A stretch of 64,000 nt of DNA from the NCBI GenBank assembly GCA_963978545.1, contig OZ021725.1:8078346-8142345 (forward strand). Reading direction: 5' to 3'. Each line of letters opens with the position of its first letter. The stretch's first letter is position 1. Position numbers and translations under genes: made by a program. Shown piece by piece: positions 35,363 to 50,099 of the stretch. The notes below the pieces were generated by a model. That model was not told the DNA's origin. It saw only the letters and a program-made list of their open reading frames with translations, and did no database searches. The DNA comes from Linyphia triangularis (lineage: Eukaryota; Arthropoda; Arachnida; Araneae; Linyphiidae).

Positions 35363-36395
35363 TCTCTGTCATCACTGTTTACTTGGCACTGTATTCTCAT
35401 ACTTAACCTGCATTTCTTGATGAATTCTAGTGACTAAATTGCTCGTCCCACCTTTTGAACTGTTTGCAAATGATGGAAAGTTCCCAACACATTAAATCAT
35501 TACACAATGCATAATGTAGAAGCGTCCCACACATGTTCTATGAAATTTGAATTAGAGGAGTAATCTGGCTTACTTATAAGGGCGATATTCATATTTTTTA
35601 ATCATTTATCCAAAGCGAAAGTGTAATAAAATTTACCATGAGTGTCAATAAACACGATTTAGAAAACTGATATTTCACAGTTAAAGATTTTTGTAGATCA
35701 CGTTAACGCAATTACGGTAAAAAAGTCAAATTTAATTATCTTTTGCGCTCCTGTGAGCTTAATAAAGCAATTCAGCATATTGAATCTAAAGACCCAAACA
35801 CTTTTCCCACCACATCTTTATCTTGAATCGGCAGTTACAATGAAATATCATGTTCCCACCTTTCTACAGATCCTCTGATGTCCAATATTACTAATGGGAC
35901 TGAAAAAATCAGTTTCAGTAAACAGTATCTGATGTTAAAAAGATTTGGTCTTTAGGTGCAATAAATTGAATTGGTTTAATAAGCTCCCCAAGAGCGCAAA
36001 AAATATTTAACTTCGACTTTTTCACTTTACTTACTTTAACTTGATCTATACAAGTCTTTAATGGTAAAATATCATTTTCTAAATCGTGTTTTTGATACTT
36101 ATGGCAAATTTTATCCCACTTTTGCTTTGGATAAACGATTAAAAAATAGGAATATCGCCCCTATAAGTAAGCCAGATCACTCCTCTAATGCAAATTTCAT
36201 CAAACATGTGTGGGACGCTTCTACGATATGCATTGTGTAAAGATTTAATGCATTAGGAACTTCCATCTCTTTCAAACAGTTTAAAATGTGGAACTAGCAA
36301 TTTAGTCACTAAAATTCATCAAGAAACTCACGTTAAGTGTGAGAATACAGTGTCAAGTAAACACTGATGACAGGGGAGATCATATCTCACACTAA
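35345..36395. mobile_element. ~1.05 kb foldback element
   Basis: Arms of ~510 bp (35345-35860 and 35895-36395) are inverted copies around a ~35-bp centre: GTGTTTACTTGACAC-like, AAGCGTCCCACACATG, GCCAGATTACTCCTC and TAAGGGCGATATTC words all return inverted on the right. The arms differ by many small changes. No coding frame. The superfamily is unknown. Confidence 0.8.
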
Positions 36396-39300
36396 AAGTC
36401 AACTCCGTAAGATACGTGATCTTTAATGTAAATGCATCTGTAAAACTGTACACTAATTATACTCCATTCTTTTTCATATACTCCCCACTGTACGCTTTGC
36501 ATTTCAATTTGCGGCTGAGTTGTTTTACTTATCGATATGTTAAATGTATATCTTTGATGTGAATTTCATGTATCTATGCTCCTCCACTGAGAAATTATTA
36601 GTGAAAAACTGAATTATCCTTAATTTATGGACCTGAGTGTAGTTAAAATGTCTGGACATTTTTAATGTTGTCTAAATTAGGAAGCCGTGTGAATAAGATA
36701 TGAGTTTTTGAAGTTTAGTTACAGTAAACAAGTATGTTCAAAGAAAACTAAGAAAAGGAAGATATATTTTTAAGAGTATAAATATTTTTGAATAGGTTGT
36801 TTCATAAATTGCTTATAAAACCGAATTTGGATTTTATTATTATTATTAGGTATCAGACCAATTTAATGTAACTTGTATTTTATATTTCAATACATATTTC
36901 TCTACACTTAGGCTTTATATAGGTGCTGATTCCAAAATATTAATGCAGTAAACCCGGATGTGTATCGTTGTAAACCGGCTGTTGTTACAGTTATTGGCCA
37001 ATCTAGTCCAGTGCTAGGTAAAACATAATGGAAGTTTTGAAATGTTGACGCGCTGTTTTAAAATTGAAATATTTTATTTATAAAAATGGATAGGGGGCAA
37101 AAAGATATGTTTTGGGATGTTTTTGACTTGTTTATTTTTTTTTAAATATCGCGTAATTTTGAACGATATTTGAGTTTTGGCCAATTTTCCGGAACTCTTA
37201 TTTACGACATTTATCAATTGCTGTGTTACCTGAGATTGCTAAATAGGAAAAAACTATATACTTTTCTCACTTGGATAATGTTGTCAAAGACAATGAGGAA
37301 CTTTAACGTTTTTTGGTTTTATTTCTAAATAAAAGTAGAGAAAAAATCATGAAAAACAATACCATTCTTTCAAAAATTTGAGCTCGGATAGATAGTTAAA
37401 AAAATATTTAGTTTTTCACTTTGCGATTTGGCGGGAAAAAGCCACTTTTGCGTGAACGTCAACGCGCAGATAATGAACCAGTCTAAAACCTGTTTTAGAC
37501 GAGGTTTCTCCTTCGATTTACGACTTTATCTCTGCGTAACCACGTCACGGTTTTTTTTTTTTTTTTTCATGCGTTTTTGGTCACGTGACCTTTGCTTTGA
37601 TTTCGGCTAATTTCAAACTCGATTTTTGATTAATTGAAAGCATAATGATAAAAAAATAATTGCACTGCTCAAATATATTCGTTGGATAACACTAGAAAAT
37701 ACAAAAAAAAATTCATTTTCCTAACTTGTGCAAGTTCCTTATTGCTCTTTTTTTCTTCCGTGGTAGTGACAGTCAAAGAATTAAATACAATTTTTAGTTC
37801 AAGCTTACAAATTTATAATCAGTCGCATAATTTTTGTTCAGATTCAAAGGAAGGAATAGTGGCTTAGAAAGAGGTATAGGGAAATTTAACATGTGCTTCG
37901 TAAAATAATAGTTAATGACAAGAAGTTTGCCCCTGAATATGCACAAAAATCAGAAGGTCCCACTGTGGTCCCACATCCTTATTCCATCTTTACTTTTATT
38001 TTTCTATATTTTATTCTCCTCTTTATACCCTATTAATAAGGATTTTTCAAATGTGGCTTGACATTCGAATTCTTTCTTAACAAGAGGAAATATGTTGAGA
38101 AGTTGTGTGAGGATGAACTTTTCTATACAAGCAAAAAAATTTCTTTCTAAAAACTGCTAAGCGAAAAATTTATTTCTTAGAACATAACGGTTCTAATTAC
38201 TTCCGATAAATGTTTTAGAATTTTTTTTATACACATTAAAAGAATGAAAGTAATGTCTTTAATATAATTTTTTTTTGAAATTTTAACAATTTTCTTTTAA
38301 AATAAAAAAAAAAGATGGATGGAAATATGCTTTTGTTTTCTTTATGCTTGAAAATGTTACCAAAATTTAATACGTAGTATTTTTAATAATTAGTATTCAC
38401 GCAGTTTAAAATACTGTTTAGTGTGTTCTTTACTGATTGTCCAGTTATGACTTTTAGATAGATTTTTCTGAATTAGAGCAGAATTTTGTAGATGTAGTCT
38501 GTAAATATGGATAATCAGTTTTTAAAAATCTTTTAGAATGCTATAAAAATTAAATGAATATATTCTGGGCATTTAATATTGTCTATAAATCTCTTCTTAG
38601 ATTACTTTGAACTACTTAAATTTAAACTTAATTTTTTTTTAATTAATGTTTATTATATTCCATATGGTTAAAATAAATATTTATTTATAGAATTTAAGGA
38701 AATATATTTTCAATAAAACGACATCTTGTCTTTTGATAAGTCAAATCACAGATTGTGTTTTAATTTAGTGACCTCTTTTCTACCACTCTACTACAAATAT
38801 TAGAGAAGATTGGGGGGAAAAAAAATCAATGCCATCCTTCAAAAGTTAAAGAATTATAACTTCAGAGGCTATAGCAACTGCTCTGACATTTCGGCGTTTT
38901 GGTATAATTACGGTGTTTCTTCACCCTTAGCCCCTTCTTTATCGCACACATACTTTACTTCTTGCAAACTGATGACTCATTACCCAATAAGGCAATAAAT
39001 AAAAAGCTTTAATAGAAAAGTGGTAAATTCACATACGCAAAGATAACTACATCTTTTCTACACAAAAACATTCTACTTTTTCAAACGTTGTTCTTTTGGA
39101 CATAGATTATTGTACACTTTACTAAAAAACTTAATACTGTTTCAAGTTTTTACCAATCAGAGTTGATTATTTCAGGAAATGGCTGAAATTTTATTTTTTA
39201 TCCGTGCTATAAAAATAGATTTATACATATAAAATGCATTTAAACAAAAAATTACACTGAGCTAATAAACATTTTTATTTATTTAAAGTATGTTCTGTAA

Positions 39301-40298
39301 ATGTTAAGCAATTAATATTATACGTTAAAAATGGGAGTTAATAGTATAACAGCCTGAAAGTCCATAATTTTTAAGAAAATTTTCAAGAAACTCTTATAAA
39401 TACAAGAAAAATTGGTAAAATAACCGACGATTTTAACTATAAAAAATTTTGGACTGCTCTATGCACAAAATCAATATTTAATAATACAGTAGTGCAAAAT
39501 TCATATTAAAAAATTTGCAATGGTATTGTTGTGGCAAAATTACAGGAGAAATTATAAAATAACATAAACAACTAGTATATGAAGTATAACGCATTCCAAA
39601 TAAATAGCAGGAAACAAGGAAGTTGTTTCAACCAATGAAACCAAAATGGTACTAAATACAAGTACTTAATTAAAATACCAAGTTTCTATAATTTGCACAA
39701 AGAACATAATGAGATGATATTCTTAGGGCAATTAAAATCAAAGAAATGTTTCCATACTTTACAGAAAGAACGTAATGGGATGACAATTGTAAGATAAATA
39801 AAATTCTTATTCTTGAAGAAATGCACAAATGAGTAAATATATAATAGTATTGTAACGAAATTCATAAACATATCATAAATTTGTCAATAATTAAAAATAT
39901 AATGCATTTGTTAAGTTATGAAAATCAAATTTGTTGTTTGGTTTTGAAAAAGCTAGTTTTGTTATAAAAAGCAAATGTGTTTCGTTTAAATAAATAGTAA
40001 ATGATACTTAAATCGAGATGATAAAAGATAACGACAGTAAAGATTCCTTCTAATATTCTTAGAATAAAAAATAATCATGAAACATTAACATCGCACATAT
40101 AATACAATAATTATTTAAGACGAAACATGAAACAGATAACAATTAATAAAAGAAGCTGAGAAGGCTTCTCAAATCAATATTCTCAAGCACTTTGTTATTT
40201 AAAATCAATCAATAATTCCAATTTAATGCTAGTCAAAATGTAAAAATTTAGTAATATATAAAATTATACAAATATTTAAAAATAAACCTACTCACGTA
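36396..40298. other. No gene seen
   Basis: AT-rich unique-looking DNA. A GC-richer spot at 37410-37600 includes CACGTCACGG and GTCACGTGACC. The 61-codon frame at 37682-37867 begins with a hydrophobic stretch that could be read as a signal peptide, but it has no homologue I recognise and no clear promoter. Nothing else supported. Confidence 0.5.
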
Positions 40299-41060
40299 TT
40301 AATTCTTAAGATGAAGTTGATTAGAAACAGAATCTAAAAATTGTATGGGTGTCTTATATCCCATATCATACAGATACGTTACATTCATTATTGCTTGGTT
40401 AATTCGACAATATTTTGTTCTTTGCTTCTTGGCCGGTTGCCCATTCTGCAGTAAGAGCAAGGTGTTTTTAATCTTTTCGCAATCTTTTTTTATCCCTTCA
40501 ACGAACTCCAATAAATTCGGGTGAGCTTCTTTCATTATCCTTTTTAGTCCAAGATGCCAACCTTCTAGCTTATTATTTGTGCGATCACCCGGTAAGCCAT
40601 GAATGTTCCAGATCGACCTGTCGAAATTGCACCTATCAGGGTTAAACCAAGTGTTCACATAGTATTCGATTAGCTGGTTAAACACCCGGAATTTGTGGTG
40701 CTTCCGCGTGAATAACAAGCCACGCTTGGTCTATGTGTAAAATGTTCTGAGGAGGCATTGCAGCGATTCTTCTAACTACTCTTCTCACTTCAACATTTTC
40801 CTTGTAGGACACCTGCATTCCAAACTCTTGCGTTTTCCTCCAAATGCATTGCGTGTAATGAAAGAAACAGCATTTGATGGTGGCATCTGGAAATGTCGTC
40901 TTTACCGATCCAATTGCAGCTGCTTCAAAAATCCATCGTAAATAGAGTCGGGTAGAATATCATTCCCAGTTTCAATGCAATGACTTGCAGTTCACGCAAG
41001 AGTCTAGAGTAGGTTTCCTGCGTTTTGTCTGGCAACAGAGCATACACCACAGGAAACATT
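40299..41060 (-). pseudogene. MULE-type (Mutator-like) transposase, broken
   Basis: Read leftwards on the minus strand, three frames join into one MULE transposase domain. MFPVVYALLPDKTQETYSRL and TLFTMDF (the DFE acidic motif) lie at about 41058-40926. A frame change follows, then FPDATIKCCFFHYTQCIWRK (the Cys/His motif after the second acidic residue) at about 40880-40830. A second frame change near 40690 leads to a 139-codon tail with TNNKLEGWHLGLKR and HPNLLEFVEGIKK, typical of the C-terminal part of MULE domains. Frameshifts, a stop after MDF and loss of the N-terminal half (including the first catalytic Asp and any zinc finger) show it is dead. Its 5' side is cut at ~41062 by the terminus of a CCGGAC-repeat element. 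Whether it belongs to the same family as the 44.3-51.7 kb element is not shown. Confidence 0.85.
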
Positions 41061-41062
41061 TG

Positions 41063-41217
41063 GGATCCGGACAACTCACCCCCCCCGGACAAGTCGCCAC
41101 CGGACAAGTCACACACCAAAGAAAGGGGGGGAACGTTAGGGAAAGCGGTTTTCTTAGGAGGAAGGTGCATAGTTGAATAGTGGGACTTGCGTACATATTT
41201 AAGAAGGCACAACATAG
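41063..41217 (+). mobile_element. Terminal fragment of the CCGGAC-repeat MULE-type family
   Basis: Begins GGATCCGGACAACTCACC and continues through CCGGACAAGTC units to GTACATATTTAAGAAGGCAC, the same order as both ends of the 44259-51655 element. It is inserted in the MULE transposase pseudogene. The opposite end is missing; a hAT element follows almost at once. Confidence 0.75.
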
Positions 41218-41229
41218 TATATATATATA

Positions 41230-43599
<2,370 letters not shown>

Positions 43600-44258
43600 T
43601 TCGCTGGATCCGCTAATGAAGAAAACCGCTATCCCAAATAGTCCGAGAGGCGACTGCAATTTTTGGACCCCATCGAACATCATTCTGGATTTTTTTATAG
43701 AAATTGGAGAAAAGTGAGTAGATTACGAATCCACTGGTCTGCCATAGCAAAAATGGCCGAAACTGATCAATAATCGACTTGGAATGAGTTGAACTAAAAT
43801 CCGATTGCCAAATATGTCATAACTTGCCAAAAATAGAACAAACTTATTCGTCTGGCAACCCACTTCATTTTGATTTTCAATGAGAAAAGCGTAAACGATT
43901 TCTGATCTTTGGCTCGGAAAACTTATATCTTTTAAAAGTAAGCCAAATTGGCGACATCAGTTACATCATAAGTGACGTAATATTTTTTGCCAACTTGGCT
44001 CCCTTTTAATAGATGCAAGTGGACCGTCGCCAGATATCCGAATCGTCTGCAACCTTCTTAATTGAAAATTAAAGAGTGAGGGTTACCAAATAAAAAATAA
44101 AAAAATTCATTATTTGGCAAGTTATGGCGCATTTGGCAATTGGATTTTGTTCAACTTATTAAAAGTCAATTTTTGACCAGTTTTGGCCATTTTTGCCACG
44201 GCAGACCAGGGATGTCTTAAAAAATTCAGAATGATGTTCGATGGGGGTCCAAAAATTG
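43600..44258. mobile_element. Foldback element, split by the MULE-type insertion
   Basis: 43645-43830 returns inverted at 44095-44258 (e.g. GATGTTCGATGGGGTCCAAA, TTTTTGCCAYGGCAGACCA, GGCAAGTTATG). The right arm continues on the other side of the 7.4 kb insertion at 51656 with AAAAATTGCAGTCGCCTCTC, exactly the inverse of 43650-43668. The arm therefore preserves the pre-insertion sequence. Confidence 0.8.
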
Positions 44259-44269
44259 GGATGCCGGAC

Positions 44270-44390
44270 ATCTCATCCCTCGGACAAGTCGCCACCGGTC
44301 AACTCGACCCCGGACATCTCATCCCCCGGACATCTCACCACCGGACATCTCGCCACCGGACAAGTCACCACCAAGAAAGCGCGGATCGAG
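44270..44390. repeat. CCGGAC minisatellite in the left MULE-type terminus
   Basis: About eight degenerate 12-16-bp units of the form CCGGACATCTCACCA or CCGGACAAGTCGCCA. The matching array in the right terminus is at 51545-51655, and shorter ones are in the fragments at 41063 and 54190. Confidence 0.85.
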
Positions 44391-44559
44391 GGTGTTGTTA
44401 GGGGGAAAACGATTTTCTTACGAGGAACTGTCGAAGCTGAATGGTGGGACTTGCGTACGTATTCAAGAAGGCACAGCATTGAAGTTATCTTTTAACCCCT
44501 CCTCCCTGCTGAACATTGTTGGTGTTATTCAAATATTAACGAAATATTTTATTACAGTC

Positions 44560-45480
44560 ATGATTAAATTAATGTTAGTTCAAGGTATTAATATTTTTAA
44601 TAATATATGAGTTATTAAAATATGGAATTGTTATACTTCGGATTTTTTTTTCTTTTTTTTTTTTCTTCTTCTTCTTGGCGTAGAGATGTTTCTTTTTGAC
44701 GAAAGAGATGTAGTAGTATCGAGAATATATAGACATTTCGTATATTTAATATGATGCAGGGTAAGACTGATGTGTCAGATGGTTATCAGGCGCGGATCTA
44801 GAGATATATATTAGGAGAGACGGAGGTGCGTGTTACATAGGGAGAAAGTTTTTATTAATATCTTTAATAAGTTATAAGTTAATAAAGTATGGAATTTGAT
44901 TATTCCGGATTTTTTTTTTCCCCTTTCTTTTCTTGACTTAGATGAAAGGAGATTTAATAGTATCGAGAATATATAGACACATCATCAGATAGGATAAAGG
45001 GTAAGATTGATGTCTCACAGGTGACTGTCAGGAGCGGATCTAGAGAGGCTGGGGTGCGTGTTGCGTACATATGGTGAAAGTTTTTATTAATATCTTTAAT
45101 AAGTTATTAAAATATGGAATTGTTATATTTCGGATTTTTTCTTTTCTTTTTTGGCGTAGAGACATTTCTTTTTGACGAAAGAGATTTAATAGTATCGAGA
45201 ATATATAGACATTTCGAATATAAAAGACATGATGCAAGGTAAGAGTGATGTGTCAGATAGTTGTCAGGCGCGGATCTAGAGATATATATTAGGAGAGGCG
45301 GGGGTGCGTGTTGCGTACATATGGTGAACGTTTTTATTAATATCTTTAATAAGTTATTAAAATATGGAATTGTTATACTTCGGATTTTTTTTTCTTTTTC
45401 TTTCTTGACGTATAGACGTTTCTTTTTGACGAAAGAGATTTGATAGTATCGAGAATATATACAAATAAGTGAGTTATGAC
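44560..45480. repeat. ~220-bp tandem array in the left TIR
   Basis: About four units with AATATGGAATTGTTATACTT, GACGAAAGAGATTTAATAG, ATCGAGAATATATAGACATT and GCGCGGATCTAGAGATATAT. Five to six inverted units are at 50150-51380 in the right TIR. The word CAGGCGCGGATCTAGAG in each unit resembles a hAT-type end, so the unit may have begun as a captured TE end. Confidence 0.8.
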
Positions 45481-45974
45481 ACTTCGAATATTTGTTATAG
45501 GCAAAAGTGTCGTGTGTTTTAGATTATGTGTACACTACAACCAGGCAAGGATCTAAGGAGGTTTTATTGGGAGGAATATGCGAGTTGCTCACATGTAGCG
45601 TACAGTGTAAGTTAAGAAATGGAGATGCACTAACTGACAAGCCTATCATCGACTTTAAAGTAGATATTGCATAACGCCAATGGGAATAACGCCATTGCAT
45701 AACGCAATCGTGAGACTATTTGAATGCTAGGCACACAACATGGTCAATAAGAGCTTTGAAATTTTTACCGTCGAAAAATAGATAACAAAATTGAAATTTT
45801 ATTCTTAGAATTTTATTAACAAAAATAATACATTTACCACTTCCAAAAGAAGATCAAGGAAAAATATATTTTCTAAAAAAAACCCCAACAGTTTTCTAAT
45901 TTTGCTTGTAACTTCCATGGTTAGCACAACCTATGGAGGTTATAAATAAGTAGATTGCCATGCTTAAAACTTGA

Positions 45975-46133
45975 CCAAAAAGACTGAGGATACACTGGCT
46001 TTGCTTTACAGAAGAAAAAATTAGCTATTTGATAAAAGGTGACACCAAAAGTATGTTTGACACAATAAGGAATAACGTTACTGAACATGGAGATTACATC
46101 AAAAAAAGAACTAACCAGATTTTTGAGTATTGA
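45975..46133 (+). pseudogene. Possible coding remnant inside the MULE-type element
   Basis: After a stop near 45973 one plus-strand frame stays open for ~50 codons, with a protein-like composition (segments such as RIHWLCFTEEKISYLIKGDT and TIRNNVTEHGDYIKKRTNQI), then meets a stop and continues about 20 codons. I do not recognise it. It could be a decayed exon of the element's own protein or cargo, or chance. Confidence 0.25.
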
Positions 46134-47349
46134 ACAGCTTTTCGCAAACAATATAAAACTATTCACATCCAACAACATCACCAGACAAAATAGTTGAATT
46201 TTAATCAAGTTGAAGATATTCCATGGAGGTTACATCAGCACCCAGGGACAACTTATATAAAATCACAGGGACTGAAATGTCCCCTTAATTTCAGAATCCC
46301 CCATATATCTACTGCAAATGCAAAACTTTCAAAGTTTAAAGTTAACATTTTGCAATTACAAGAATAAATTCTTCCAGCCCCACATCTTAGATTACTTTAT
46401 CATCATTGTAAGTTTTAATAACTAGAATTTGACAGAAAAATTAAAATGTTTTTCTATGCTTCTGTATAAACTTCCCAATAAATAATTATGTTATGAAAGC
46501 TGAGTCTACTGTTTCATAGTATTATTACACTGATGATTATATTATTTATCCTTTTGCATGAATTACACATGAAATGGTTCTATATAGATATCTATTAAAA
46601 ATATAGTTCCTACTTATAAGTGTTTCAATTTTAGAGACGCCATGTTCAATGGAAAGTTCTAAAAGATATTTCTAAACCTTTAGTCTTTGCACACACTTCT
46701 TAGAAAGTCGATCTTTTATGACATTTTGAACTTTTAATGTTACTACAATATACTTGAGGGTAATATCGTCAAAAGTTACTCTCCACTCCTTTCGTTGTAT
46801 AAATAATTATTTATTTAAATTTGATTTATTTTACTTTATATATTTTGTGTTAATCAATATCTTCCATTTGATAGTCAAATCAGAATTGAAACCGCATTTT
46901 TTATAATCTAATTATTTCCAATTTTATATTTTAATAAAAATTGTCGCCCGACAATGGACCACTGCACAGAAAATGTGGTTTTCTTTTCTCAGAAAAAAAC
47001 TAGCTTACTAAAACGTGTTTTCGCAAATGTCCACCAACTTAACCCTAAGGATACAAAATAGCAGTGACTGCCTCTCCTTGGTAGAGAGTAGTTCCCGAAA
47101 ATCATTTACCCTCATCAGGGATTCTTTTGTATTTCCCCCCACCCTATTAGCTGCAGGCACATACAGCTTGACATTTTATTCCGAAGCCCTTGTGTGAAAA
47201 AGAAAGACCCCCTTCAAACGCGATAGTCCATCAATTAACACCATGGGGGGGACTGGCGCCAAATTCTTGATCTATCTTTTCACTTACAGCTGAAGGGATT
47301 TATTCAACAGTAAGATGTACAAGATGGATATTCGCACAAAATAGTGTGG

Positions 47350-47381
<32 letters not shown>

Positions 47382-47662
47382 AGTCGAATGAGCAAATGCA
47401 TATAATATGCATAATGAAGCTATGCGTATTACTCAAAGTGAAGTTATGCAGTTACTATTATTAAGTTATGCATTTTGTTCAAATAGTAGCACAATTATGG
47501 AGTAGAGAAAAGATTAAAAAAAAGGGGAGAAAAAAAAAAGAAAAAAAATGCCAGATACTTTTTTAAACTGAAACTTTCAACCCTTAAAAATAATGCATAA
47601 TTAAATGTTAAAAAGTCTATTGAAAGTAATTTATATTACTTGTAAAAAACATTTAGGCTGCA

Positions 47663-47923
47663 AATGGAAACTCTCCAAACCCTCCTTCTGAAATATTTAA
47701 ATCTTTTTTCCGTGATAATGAAAACGCACAAGATTTATCTAGTGAGGGTAAAATATTTCTTAAATTAGGAAAAATAAATATTTTATGTTGTGAAAAATGG
47801 CAACTTTTGGATGCGCGAAGTATATTATTTTTTAAAAATAATTTTAAATGCATATTAGGTAAAAGAAATGATCAATTGTTTGAAATAGAGAGTTTATTTG
47901 CATTTGGTGATATTTTTATATAA
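47663..47923 (+). pseudogene. Possible 3' exon inside the MULE-type element
   Basis: An ~86-codon plus-strand frame without its own ATG follows an acceptor-like AAAAACATTTAG and ends in TAA. It reads with varied, protein-like composition (for example NENAQDLSSEGKIFLKLGKI, then WQLLDARSILFFKNNFKC). No family recognised. It could be the last exon of a host-derived or element gene. Confidence 0.3.
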
Positions 47924-49029
47924 ATTTATTGTATGTTTACTCTGAAAGTGCATTTAACCAAAGGTTGCCTTATAATAATTTTAAAATTCAAAGTCTCAAA
48001 TATAGACATAATATATAAAGTATAAATTAAAAAATTATCAGAGTAATAATCATAATAAATATGTTATTATTAAATATGTCAAAAAATAAATTAAAAATAT
48101 TGCATTTTAAATAATTTAGAGCAATAGGAAGTTGTATAAAAATACGATTGATCTGGTTATCTAAGACTTTTGTCTCCCCTTAAATGCTTGCTTAAGTTAT
48201 TATTTTTTAAATTTTAACTTTCAAAATCCATCTTTTACAGTAGTTTTATATTTTTTAGTAGGTAGAAATCTGAATTTCGAAACTGTTTAATTTAATAATA
48301 AAGATATAAACACACTTTTTAGGCAATGAAAAATCTATTAATGTTATTTTTAAATACACTTCCATTTGACAATCATTCTTCATGTTTGTATCTTCATTTA
48401 AATTTCTAGATAAAATAGCTTTTTCTCACATTTTCATAAAGTAACCATGAAAAAATATAAAGTAAAATTTATAAAATGTACCATTTAGAAATTAATTTCT
48501 TAAACAATTTATATTATTGAGTTTTCATCATTCAAAAAATTATGGGAACTACTGTAAATAATGATTCATAATACTGAAATATTTTATATTCGTGATGTGT
48601 TTTTGTATTAAAAAATGAACTTTTGTTAAATAAATTTGTTTTATTTTTCGATGTTTCAAAAGCAATTTTTTTTTTTTTCCGATTTGCGATTAACGCATGC
48701 AGAAGCAGCATCTAATGATGTATTCTTCACTTAGTCACTTTTAGTTAATAACTAAAAACTTTCTTAATATTATATGCTGTTATTAAAGTTATTTAAATTT
48801 CAAAACACTTACCGTTAGAAAAAAAAAGGAAATATCTTTGCAGTTTTAATAAGTTAATATTGATTGAGTACTTAATTAACTCATATTAATTTTGTGTTAG
48901 TGTTATCTGAAAGAAAAGAGAAAAAACAGGATGTTGTTTTTTACGCTTAACGATCTATTTTTATGCACAATGACGGCTCATCAAGCGACAACTACAGCTT
49001 AAAGTAGAATCCAAGCCAAAAAGAGCATA

Positions 49030-49115
49030 TGTGCCTAACCTGTGATTCGAACTCGACACACCTTTGGCATGCAAGGCCAGATCGCTAACAATACAGCCAT
49101 CAACTAAGCTAAAAA
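49030..49115 (-). pseudogene. tRNA-Ala-like relic / SINE head
   Basis: On the minus strand GTTAGCGATCTGGCC, then CTTGCATGCC with a UGC (Ala-type) anticodon, then GAGTTCGAATCACAGG as B box, then TTAGGCACATATGC. The stem pairing is incomplete. A 66-codon minus-strand frame crosses it and is not a gene. Confidence 0.5.
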
Positions 49116-50099
49116 CCGAAGGAATTGAAAGGGTTGAAATGAAACTGGATAAATATTCCATATCTCGCTATAGTATGAAAACGCAGTAACCTTTCCTCAT
49201 TGCGATTTTAAATCATGTCGCCGAATACCAAAAACAATTTATAATTTTGTCAACATATCACGTTGGCGAGAAAATGTCGTCAATGATGAAACTTTCAAAG
49301 CTTTTATTAACAACATTGTGTGCCTAGCATGCAATTAGCCTCATGATTGAATCTCTTAGGCGTTATGCAATTTCTACTTTAAAATCGATGATAGACGTGT
49401 ACGTTAGTGCTACACCATTTTTAAATGTTCTTAATGGGGGTCGGAAGGCTTTATCGAGTCCATCTTAAAAAGGCCTTTTTTATGTACCTTTACTCAGAAT
49501 TACTCGTAGCATCAGCTTAAGATTTTGTACAGCCAATATTAAAACACTTTGACATAGACTAAGATATCCTCTTGTAAAACAAAAAAAAGTTTTGTTTAGG
49601 ATTTATGATGTTTTGTAATTTTTTAATAAATTTTCCCAAAAAACACAACATGGTTAGGATTTTTTTTTAAAATCTAATCAACATTTCTGTAAAAGCATAT
49701 GTCTGTTTGTGTAAAAATACAATATGTACGAGGGAAAAAAATTTCAAAGCAAAATATCGAGTAGATCCTGAGAAAAAGGTACATTGGTATGAAAAAACAG
49801 CATTTTGAGAAAACAGCGTTTAAAGTACATAGCAGACGGGCTTTTTTTTTTTTTTTTTTTGCTGATGGTATTGTTTCAAAAAAATATTTGAAAATACTTC
49901 GGATGTGCGCATTGCCCACCAAGTTAAACTATTTTGTAGATAACATTTCAAATATTGTGATGTGCTAAAAACTTCAAAATGGGTTCCGAGAAAAAAAATT
50001 GCCTTCCGACCCTTCTTAACTTTTAATGTACGCTACATGTGATCAATTCGCATATTCCTTTTAATAAAACCTCCCTAGATTCTTGCCTGGTCATAGTGT

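Larger units (their letters stand above)
46134..49289. other. Interior of the MULE-type element: no confirmed gene
   Basis: Apart from the two possible coding remnants and a tRNA-like relic, this is AT-rich DNA with an A-run at 47349-47381. The 95-codon minus-strand frame at 45921-46208 mirrors the first remnant. The 66-codon minus-strand frame at 47653-47853 mirrors the second. Confidence 0.5.

Noticed and set aside
37682..37867. Small secreted-protein-like frame
   Set aside because: The hydrophobic N-terminal part is common by chance in T-rich DNA; there is no other support.
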